Part shown: piece by piece, positions 35,289 through 41,895 of the stretch
Layout of the letters: each line of letters starts with the position of its first letter
Numbering within the stretch: position 1 is the stretch's first letter
Source of the DNA: an uncultured Clostridia bacterium
GTDB lineage: Bacteria > Bacillota > Clostridia > Oscillospirales > Acutalibacteraceae
DNA length: 64,000 nt
Assembly: GCA_946183365.1 (NCBI GenBank)
Contig: CAMHAH010000001.1
Coordinates: 1-64,000 of the forward strand
Direction of reading: 5' to 3'
Made by a program: the position numbers and the translations under genes
The notes under the pieces: generated by a model
What the model was told of the DNA's origin: nothing
What the model saw: the letters and a program-made list of their open reading frames with translations, nothing else
The model's database searches: none

Positions 35289-36152
35289 TCACGCTTGCTC
35301 TGTATTATCTTCTGTAGTGTCCTTATTTTCTTCTATACTTTTCTGCTGCCTTTGGAACTCAAGGAATTGCTTGAACTGTTCCATCTGCTCGGGGCTCATA
35401 TTCGAGATCCCTTCTGCATTCTGCTTACCGGCGGTAGCCTCGGCGACTGCCGCGTTCACAGCGGCCTGACGATCTTCTTCCGCTTTTGCTTTGCGGTAAT
35501 TTGTAGCATTGAGTACAACGCGGATAAGCTCATACATGAAGAAGATGATCATCGGCAGAAGCACGACTAAAAAGAAGCCCTGCTGGGTCCTGAGATAATC
35601 CAGAGCGGTGCCCACGCCCTTAATGATGATACCCTCATAATCAGACGAGTAATACAAGGAGCCGATATCGCCGGCTCTCAGATAATCCTCGACATCCTGT
35701 TGATCGGGGAGGGTGTCCATTTTTCTGTTATCGCCCCACGTCTGGTAGCGCAGATCTCCGTTTTTGTCTTTCGCGACATCTACGATTCTATGGACGATCA
35801 ACATTGTCGAATTATCTGTATCCGTCTTAGCATACGTAACGATATCTCCGACTTCATACTTTTCGCCGATATCAAAGTCAGTCGCTTTGGCAATCATCAG
35901 GTCGCCCTTCTCAAATTCCTTGCCGCCGTAACCGTCGGGTGATCCGCCCTTCATAGAGTCAGATTGAATCGACTGGATCGTGTAACCGAAAATCGTGGAA
36001 ATACCGCTGGATTGTGAGGTCAGCGCCATAACAGCGATCAGTAACGATGTAATCAGAACGATCACGATAAGAATATTAATAATGACATTTAATACCGTTT
36101 TAAGGACTTTCAGCCCTTTTTTGTTCTGTGTTTTTGTTTCATTCTCTTGCAT
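35289..36152 (-). CDS. SipW-type signal peptidase I (second)
   Basis: A 287-residue signal peptidase of the SipW/ER type. N-terminal membrane helix (~18-44), catalytic Ser region IQSIQSDSMKGG (~60), GDIVTYAKT, His in MLIVHRIVDV, and TWGDNR. A second membrane helix lies near 185-205, then a long cytoplasmic tail rich in Gln/Glu (to 287) that the first enzyme lacks. The start at 36152 follows ggagag; the longer frame upstream is non-coding by context. Two such enzymes at opposite ends of one locus suggest different substrate sets. Cleaves presumably the AWF/SWF-type precursors. Confidence 0.87.
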   Translation of the reverse strand: MQENETKTQNKKGLKVLKTVLNVIINILIVIVLITSLLIAVMALTSQSSGISTIFGYTIQSIQSDSMKGGSPDGYGGKEFEKGDLMIAKATDFDIGEKYEVGDIVTYAKTDTDNSTMLIVHRIVDVAKDKNGDLRYQTWGDNRKMDTLPDQQDVEDYLRAGDIGSLYYSSDYEGIIIKGVGTALDYLRTQQGFFLVVLLPMIIFFMYELIRVVLNATNYRKAKAEEDRQAAVNAAVAEATAGKQNAEGISNMSPEQMEQFKQFLEFQRQQKSIEENKDTTEDNTEQA

Positions 36153-36723
36153 ATAATCTCTCCAAAATAGCTTTAATCTCTGCAGATAATCTGAGGTATT
36201 CACACAGATTAGAGCTATGCTCTGTATTCGCGAAGAAAGGAATAATAGGGGCGTGCGCGGGCGAAACTGCCGTTCCGCCCCTACACTCCATTTTCGCATA
36301 GTTCAAAACGTTTTGACCTCTGCTCAGGGAGCGAGAGGCAGTTGGACTGACTACTTAGGAGAAATAAGAGTGAAGAAATATGAAATAAGAAATAACTACT
36401 CAAGAATAGTTCTTATCTCTTATTTCTCAGTTCTTATTTAACAACTCCCGCCTCCTTGTCAGACCGGAGGAGGCAAGTTAACGACTCCGAATAAGCCTAT
36501 CGAACGACCGACGGCCGTCGCCGCAGGGCGACCGACCGCTCATACAGAGCCGGATCTTATCAGAAACAAGTATAAAACCCTCACGGGAATTATCCTATGC
36601 GGCGCGGGCGTGTGTTTGCCACCCGCGCCGCCGTTTATGATAATTTAAAAGAGAAATCTCTTATGTATGTCCCGCAATTTTAAACAAGTAAAGGACATAA
36701 TTGTCAATCCGTCAAAAAGAGTA
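36153..36723. other. 570-nt non-coding region inside the locus
   Basis: No supported gene. It holds a hairpin from gaaataaga-type inverted repeats (about 36380-36427), a gcctcc/ggaggc hairpin near 36450-36475, and a strong GC-rich hairpin ggcgcgggcg/cacccgcgcc near 36600-36630, just past the stop of the 294-residue gene. On the minus strand the last could slow or partly end transcription after that gene, giving it a higher mRNA level than downstream genes. Confidence 0.5.
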
Positions 36724-37608
36724 TCATTCGGCCTTTTCTACTTTAAAGGTAAACGAAATTTCGGAACCAGCTTTGCTGTCGACGCAATCAAAGTCAGTAC
36801 CCTCAATCCATACGTAAACATCATAGGCTACGATAGCGGCTTCGCCTTGACCGGGATCAAACTCGCCGATCGTATGTGCAGCAGAAAGGCTGTTATGAAG
36901 CGTTGACGGAGTAGATGTCACTTCAGCAGCAGTTCCCTGATTATATTTAGTTTCTGCAGCAGTCCACATAGGCTGAGCAGTATCATCTTGATCGGCAGCA
37001 TTCCACTTGGTAGCAGAACGATCATTAAGTGCGCCATCGTACCAGATAACGGGTTTAGTATCCAATTTCTGAGTGATAGTAGTATCATTGGCAGCAATCG
37101 GTACAAGAGCTAAACGAACCATTTTTCCGGTTTTTTCGTCAGACGTACAAGCAGGAGTGATTTTAATAGTCTGCTTTGTAGTGGACTTGATGTAGAGCTT
37201 GCTGGTCTTAACTTCAGATACAGTGCTCTTAGATGCACCCTCATAATCAGCGGTTGCATAACCAGAGTTGGAATCAGCAGCTTTGACCTTATACCAATCA
37301 GTGAAGTTTTTAGTAGTGACAGGAATAAGGTCAGTCCTATCACCAAGAGTCGCTAATTTTCCGCTGGTAGTATTAAAGCTGTCAGCAGAAAAGTGAAGGT
37401 CATGAGTATACGGAGAAAGCGTACTACCGGCATCTTCGGACAAGGTGATGTCAGAGCTCTTGGTTGTTTTAGCGGTAATCGTCTTAGCCGATGCTTCATT
37501 TTGAGTGTTGAACCATGCGAATGTTGCGGAACCGAGAGCTACGAGAGCTACAAGGAGCATCGCAACGGAAGAGAGTAACGCTCTCTTTCTGAATTTTGTG
37601 TTTGTCAT
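36724..37608 (-). CDS. Exported TasA-like fibre-type protein (294 aa)
   Basis: 294 residues. A classic N-terminal signal (residues 1-32) ends in SATFAWFNTQN, followed by a Thr/Lys/Ser-rich mature part. The locus signatures are present: KMVRLALVPIAAND, and YDVYVWIEGTDFDCVDS near the C terminus, then a closing strand (ISFTFKVEKAE). Strong ribosome site (aaggaggattctct), a leader hairpin at 37667, and an apparent attenuating hairpin after the stop all suggest high expression. Of the set, this is the best candidate for a major fibre subunit, as TasA is for Bacillus biofilm. Likely cleaved by one of the two SipW-type peptidases. Confidence 0.8.
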   Translation of the reverse strand: MTNTKFRKRALLSSVAMLLVALVALGSATFAWFNTQNEASAKTITAKTTKSSDITLSEDAGSTLSPYTHDLHFSADSFNTTSGKLATLGDRTDLIPVTTKNFTDWYKVKAADSNSGYATADYEGASKSTVSEVKTSKLYIKSTTKQTIKITPACTSDEKTGKMVRLALVPIAANDTTITQKLDTKPVIWYDGALNDRSATKWNAADQDDTAQPMWTAAETKYNQGTAAEVTSTPSTLHNSLSAAHTIGEFDPGQGEAAIVAYDVYVWIEGTDFDCVDSKAGSEISFTFKVEKAE

Positions 37609-37666
37609 AGAGAATCCTCCTTAAAATATAGTTGTCCCAAACACCAGGACATAATTACTATTTAAT

Positions 37667-37683
37667 CAAGCGTTCTGCGCTTG
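37667..37683. promoter_or_regulatory. Leader hairpin before the 294-residue gene
   Basis: CAAGCG/CGCTTG with a 5-nt loop, ~60 nt before the start codon in the 5' leader. It could stabilise the mRNA. The rest of 37609-37862 holds simple gaag-type repeats and a gggcgggc/gcccgc hairpin, no gene. Confidence 0.4.
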
Positions 37684-37862
37684 TTTAAACCGGATAGTTT
37701 AGGTGAAGGATGAAAGGTGAAGAGTAAAGGGTTAAGGGCGGGCTCTGCCCGCACCCAAAATACTAAATAGATCTCTTCACAGTATTCAGTGATGATACCA
37801 GCATTCTTTTTGTCGAATCCAACACCTGTTTTAATTTATCAAACTTTTCACCGCCCGTAGGC

Positions 37863-38678
37863 TCATTCAACCGACATATTGTTCTCATCCGTACCGCCGA
37901 AGAGCATCTCAAACGATACGTTTGAATCCTGAACGTTGTTGATACACTCGGGATCCTCACCCTCTGCCCAGATCCTGACTGTGATCTGCTTGGGGGTAAG
38001 CTTATCGACATGGAAAATACGGGTATCGTTAACGAACGAAGTACCGACATCAAAGGTCGACTGACCCGCTACAGCGGAACCCTTGTTGGGCTCCCAGATA
38101 GCGGCGGTGCCGTTATCCTCAAACGAAACGCGTACAGCTCTTACGACGTCAGCCTTAACGCCTGTTTCGGTGGTCGTGCAGGCGGTAGTGGCGTCATTGC
38201 CCTCAACCTGTACCGTCTGACCCGAAAGGTGAACCCACATATCCGCGGTAGCGATAAACCATACCTTGAACTCCATGAACGAGGTATCGTTAGCGTTACG
38301 CGAAGCGCCGGACTGGCTCGCGAAGGAGATACCGTTGGACGAGGTGACAGGGTCGAGTATCTGGTCGGCGATCACCGGAGCGTTGACAGACCTCAAATAT
38401 GTATTGATCATATCGTTGGTGAGAACCTTTTTGTAAAGTGAAACATCACTGCCGTGGTTCTCGATATCCAGATACAACTCGGGAGCTGTAGATATCTTAA
38501 GATTGATATCATTGACAGCCGCAAAGTTGCTCAGAGTAAACCAAGCCAAGGTCGCGGTAATCAGCACCAGCATCGCGATAATGCTGAGCATAAAGGTAAA
38601 CTTGCGCTTGATGCGAGCCTGTGCCTTTTTGAGTTTATTTAATTCCTGAATAAGCTCTTGCCTTGTCTTTTCTTCCAT
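37863..38678 (-). CDS. Exported TasA-like family protein (271 aa)
   Basis: 271 residues. A charged coiled N terminus (EEKTRQELIQELNKLKKAQA) precedes a membrane segment (~28-46) ending in TATLAWFTLSN, SipW-type. The mature part carries FMEFKVWFIATADMWVHLSG, VVRAVRVSFEDNG and VRIWAEGEDPECINNV with a final strand, the same signatures as the paralogs. I take the ATG at 38678, with ggtgat upstream; the longer frame overlaps the promoter. First gene of the locus, behind a TTGATT-N17-TATAAT promoter with a ~100-nt leader. Confidence 0.8.
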   Translation of the reverse strand: MEEKTRQELIQELNKLKKAQARIKRKFTFMLSIIAMLVLITATLAWFTLSNFAAVNDINLKISTAPELYLDIENHGSDVSLYKKVLTNDMINTYLRSVNAPVIADQILDPVTSSNGISFASQSGASRNANDTSFMEFKVWFIATADMWVHLSGQTVQVEGNDATTACTTTETGVKADVVRAVRVSFEDNGTAAIWEPNKGSAVAGQSTFDVGTSFVNDTRIFHVDKLTPKQITVRIWAEGEDPECINNVQDSNVSFEMLFGGTDENNMSVE

Positions 38679-38783
38679 AATATCACCGTAAAAGCCAAAA
38701 TAGACGTTTGATTTATTCGTGTTTTGCCGCGCTGAAAGCACATAAACATACTTTTTTAGCATTGCTATATTAATCTCACATTG

Positions 38784-38812
38784 ATTATAGGACAAAATTT
38801 GTAAAAAATCAA
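38784..38812 (-). promoter_or_regulatory. Promoter of the 22-kb locus
   Basis: Minus strand TTGATT, 17 nt, TATAAT (near-consensus), ~100 nt upstream of the first gene. The AT-rich remainder 38813-39008 has no gene. Confidence 0.65.
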
Positions 38813-39008
38813 TAATATTTTTCTCAAAGCGCCGCCTCTTTTATTTCTAATCAAGAAAATTAAAGCTGTTTTATGTTTATTATAGACGTATTTTCTTATC
38901 GTAAATTAGTCAAAATGCCTATTCGATATACAAAACAAACAAATAAAACTTTAATATTTTGTTAATAAACAGACACGTTTAGGGCAACTAAATATCGTGA
39001 TCGCTTTT

Positions 39009-39030
39009 CAGTTGCATATTAATACGCAAC
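39009..39030. repeat. Flanking palindrome, left copy
   Basis: cagttgcatattaatacgcaac: arms GTTGC/GCAAC around an AT core. It matches 20 of 22 positions with the copy at 41662-41683, on the other side of the phage-like cassette. Confidence 0.6.
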
Positions 39031-39087
39031 AATCCCTCTTATATCGTCATTAACAGAGAGGCAATCTTCATGAAAGGAAGTGAATAT

Positions 39088-40764
39088 ATGAGCATAGCAA
39101 GTCAAATCGCACGAATAAACGATAATATCGCCTCGGCATATCAGGGGCTGTCTGTAAAAGGCGCCAGTATGCCCGCTGAGCGGAACAGCGCGAACCTGAG
39201 GAGAGCTATCGACAGCATCCAAGCTACAGACGACGCGGTACGCTTCTATGATTATGACGGAACTATACTCTATATGATGTCGACGGCAGCGGCTTTGAGC
39301 ATGACCGATCTGCCTGAGCCACCGTCACACGAGGGATTGACGACCGTAGGGTGGAACTGGACCAAAGAAGAGATAATAAGCAGTGTCCGGAACAACGAGA
39401 CCGTGGACGTGGGCTGTGAATATGTCACCTCTGACGGCGCTATGCACGTTTATGTCAGATACGACTCCGATATGGAGAGCGAAATATCCACCGACGGCGG
39501 CACAGTGACCGGGGCTATGATAACTCTCGGATTTTATTTTGACAATCACGGAGCGACAGTAGACTGGGGCGACGGCGAGCAGGTATTCTATGATACCTCT
39601 ACCCCAAGGGTATATGACGACGATCTGTATATTTATACTGTATCCCATATTTATACAGACTGCCCCTCCGAGCATATTATAAAGATTTATTCGGAGGGTA
39701 CTATAAAGATCGGTACAAAGAATAACAAATCGTTCTTCAGAAATGACACCGCGAGAAGAGCTGTATATAAAATCGAGTTGTGTGAGAATATCATAATAAA
39801 CAACTATGCGTTCGCGTACGGAAAAGCGCTCGAGACAATAGCCTGCGCGTCAGTTAATGTCAGTAACGGAACGCTGTACGGGTGTCACTCTCTTAAGTGT
39901 ATCACCTGCAGTCTAAAAAGCGGCAGCAGAAACGACGGATGGTCAGCTCCTACGGAATACTGCACCTCGCTAAAAGCGATTTGTTCAAAAAAGCAAACTC
40001 TTTTATCGAGTATGTGCCACTTTTTTCTCAGATCTAATTACAGTATAAAAAGGCTGAACAATACAGCAAGGTACAATTATATATACTCAAGCGCGTTCAG
40101 AAGCACGAAGATATCGGGTACTGTCAATCTGGAAAAGTGCAGAGAGATAGACAGCTACGCATTCACGGGAAAGAGTATATCAAGAATCATCGGACTGCAG
40201 GATTGCGAGTTCATCAGAGCCTATGCCTTTGATGGCTGCTCAGTACTGAGATCCATAGACACGCTTACGTCCTGTACCGTAATAGAGAACTACGCCTTCT
40301 CGGGGTGTCAGGAACTGAACACGGTAGAGTTCCCCGCGGTCGAGAGGATAGGCTCATACGCGTTCTCCAATTGTCATACTCTGGATCATATCATCATCCC
40401 CGATACCGCGACGACGATAGGAGCGTCTGCTTTTTACGGATGCGTTTACGCAAGATATATAATCCTGCGAATGGCATACAATTCAAACGGAGGCATCAAT
40501 CAAAACGCGTTCACCACAATAACCAACACCGGTGAAGGGTTAAACTCAATGCTCGAGTGGGTAGACCTCACTCACTACACAACTGCCGAGAGCATACCGA
40601 AACTCAACTGTGAATTCAGCAGTGCTTTTCTGACAACTAACGCCAAAGGCAAACGAATTCCGTATTATGTCGCGAGCGAAGAGATGAAGACCGCTTTTTC
40701 AAGCGCGACCAACTGGTCGACAGGCGCTGATTACTTCACGGTAGGCACACCCCCCGCGGTATAA
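39088..40764 (+). CDS. Leucine-rich-repeat protein with phage tail-type N terminus
   Basis: 558 residues, no signal peptide or membrane segment. The N-terminal ~45 residues (SIASQIARINDNIASAYQGL, then AERNSANLRRAIDSI) are the module found at the start of many Firmicute phage tail or tail-fibre proteins. The middle has a PKD-like segment (GATVDWGDGEQVFY). The C-terminal half (~330-470) holds BspA-type LRR_5 repeats (IDSYAFTG, IRAYAFDGC, IENYAFSGC, IGSYAFSNC, IGASAFYGC). The start at 39088 follows aaaggaagtg; an ATG at 39070 is possible (gagagg upstream). Converges with the holin-like cassette across a shared terminator. Likely a phage-derived receptor-binding or tail protein, or a domesticated one. 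Confidence 0.75.
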   Translation: MSIASQIARINDNIASAYQGLSVKGASMPAERNSANLRRAIDSIQATDDAVRFYDYDGTILYMMSTAAALSMTDLPEPPSHEGLTTVGWNWTKEEIISSVRNNETVDVGCEYVTSDGAMHVYVRYDSDMESEISTDGGTVTGAMITLGFYFDNHGATVDWGDGEQVFYDTSTPRVYDDDLYIYTVSHIYTDCPSEHIIKIYSEGTIKIGTKNNKSFFRNDTARRAVYKIELCENIIINNYAFAYGKALETIACASVNVSNGTLYGCHSLKCITCSLKSGSRNDGWSAPTEYCTSLKAICSKKQTLLSSMCHFFLRSNYSIKRLNNTARYNYIYSSAFRSTKISGTVNLEKCREIDSYAFTGKSISRIIGLQDCEFIRAYAFDGCSVLRSIDTLTSCTVIENYAFSGCQELNTVEFPAVERIGSYAFSNCHTLDHIIIPDTATTIGASAFYGCVYARYIILRMAYNSNGGINQNAFTTITNTGEGLNSMLEWVDLTHYTTAESIPKLNCEFSSAFLTTNAKGKRIPYYVASEEMKTAFSSATNWSTGADYFTVGTPPAV

Positions 40765-40840
40765 CACGAATACTCCTCATACCCATATACTATATGATAT
40801 AGTTATTTGCCGCGCAATAGAATAAGCATTTAACAAAACA

Positions 40841-40890
40841 CCTCCGGCAACGCGGATTATTTGACGTTGCCGGAGGTTCTCCTTTTTTAT
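40841..40890. terminator. Bidirectional terminator
   Basis: A perfect 12-bp stem cctccggcaacg/cgttgccggagg, followed by ttctccttttttat on the plus strand and tgttttgtt on the minus strand. It separates the converging LRR and holin-like genes. Confidence 0.85.
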
Positions 40891-40908
40891 GCTGTTTTAA
40901 AGGGTCTT

Positions 40909-41208
40909 TTACGCGATACGCTCAAGGTCATTGAGCCTGTGGTTGGCGACCTTGATATCCCTTTCAATGATATCGACCTTCTTCTCGACCGCGTAGGTAC
41001 GTTCGACAAGCTGATTGTGCTTATCCATCTTCTTCTCGAGCTGCTCGATGCGCTGAGCCTGCAGAGCGTCGCGCTTATCCATCTCAAAGAGCACCTGACT
41101 GTGCTGTGACCTCGACTGGATTACCGCGACGATTATCGCCGCGACAGCGCCGAACACTCCCGATACCAGAGCGCTGAACAGCGGGATATAAGGTTCCATA
41201 TCATTCAT
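40909..41208 (-). CDS. Phage holin-associated-type small membrane protein
   Basis: 99 residues: one N-terminal membrane helix (~7-29, LFSALVSGVFGAVAAIIVAV) and a C-terminal coiled coil ending in HNQLVERTYAVEKKVDIIERD...ANHRLNDLE. That layout and tail are typical of small phage lysis-module proteins of the XhlA/holin-accessory kind in Clostridia phages. It overlaps the 56-residue gene upstream by 8 nt, so they are translationally coupled. No endolysin is found next to it. Confidence 0.7.
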   Translation of the reverse strand: MNDMEPYIPLFSALVSGVFGAVAAIIVAVIQSRSQHSQVLFEMDKRDALQAQRIEQLEKKMDKHNQLVERTYAVEKKVDIIERDIKVANHRLNDLERIA

Positions 41209-41371
41209 CCTCGATTATGCCGTAGCGCTTGAGCAGCAGCTCGACCTCGGGGATCTTGATAATCTTCTTCTGCTGGCCCTGATTAAGGCTGTCAAATATC
41301 AGCTTAAGGGCTGACTTTGTATCGCTCTTTGTTTTATCTACGTTCTGCTGTAATCTTTCCTTAGTTATCAT
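41201..41371 (-). CDS. Small phage-type protein (56 aa)
   Basis: A 56-residue ORF starting ATG ATA ACT AAG and ending in GIIEDE. Soluble and charged, with no recognised domain. Ribosome site ggag 9-10 nt upstream. It overlaps the preceding gene by 11 nt and the following one by 8 nt, so it is a true member of the cassette despite its size. In position it resembles the tiny XkdX-type or tail-accessory genes between tail and holin genes of phages; the function is unknown. Confidence 0.65.
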   Translation of the reverse strand: MITKERLQQNVDKTKSDTKSALKLIFDSLNQGQQKKIIKIPEVELLLKRYGIIEDE

Positions 41372-41609
41372 CCGTATCAACTCCTAAATCACTGAGCATA
41401 GAGAGAGTATCCTCGATCGTCAGATCGCTTTCGGGACTGTCAACGGGGATATCGGTCTCGGAATATACATAACCGCTGTTCTCAACATCTATCGCCTCTG
41501 AATAGAGCTCATCGGTGCCGTTCTTTTTTATCATCACGTTCTTATCGCTGTAGGTACGGCTGAGCTTTACTCCGTCGGCGCGGGTGCCGTAATACTCTGA
41601 AAAAACCAT
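41361..41609 (-). CDS. Small phage tail-region protein (82 aa)
   Basis: 82 residues starting MVFSEYYGTRADGVKLSRTY, with the DELYSEAIDVEN segment and an acidic C-terminal half. Proteins with this start are common in the tail/lysis region of Firmicute phages. The ATG at 41609 is chosen because aaaggag is 6-7 nt upstream; a longer frame includes that site. First gene of the three-gene overlapping cassette. Function unknown. Confidence 0.65.
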   Translation of the reverse strand: MVFSEYYGTRADGVKLSRTYSDKNVMIKKNGTDELYSEAIDVENSGYVYSETDIPVDSPESDLTIEDTLSMLSDLGVDTDDN

Positions 41610-41661
41610 ATAATGTTCTCCTTTCATATAATACCTCTCACAAATGACGATAAAAGCTCGG

Positions 41662-41683
41662 CAGTTGCGTATAAATACGCAAC
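41662..41683. repeat. Flanking palindrome, right copy
   Basis: cagttgcgtataaatacgcaac: near-perfect palindrome GTTGCGTA/TACGCAAC, 20 of 22 identical to 39009-39030. It sits upstream of the 82-residue gene. Confidence 0.6.
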
Positions 41684-41720
41684 CGATATATCAATATATA
41701 CAAAAAGGACCGCCACCTCA

Positions 41721-41877
41721 TACTAAATTCAAATAAAGCCCTTTAACATCTGTTGCGGAGAATTCCGTATAACTTTGTTGTCGGACTTGACAGGCGCCAG
41801 CCTGCCTGCGCCCTCCGCCGCGTTCTACAAAATTCTCCGCTAACATCTTATTTAAGCTTTTTATTTGAAATTAGTAT
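41721..41877. repeat. Palindromic intergenic repeat, copy 3
   Basis: The same core as copy 1 (gacaggcgccagcctgcctg at ~41789) and the same inner arms gcggagaatt / aattctccgc. The termini are tactaaattcaaataaa and its approximate complement tttatttgaaattagta. Same orientation as copy 1. Lies between the phage-like cassette and the FAD oxidoreductase gene. Confidence 0.85.
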
Positions 41878-41895
41878 AAGTGACAGTCCAAATCA

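Noticed and set aside
38678-38795. Longer start for the first gene of the SipW locus
   Set aside because: The extension covers the promoter and leader and lacks a ribosome site; the ATG at 38678 gives a normal signal segment.
39088-41683. Complete prophage
   Set aside because: Only tail-type and holin-type small genes are found; no integrase, capsid, portal, terminase or endolysin.
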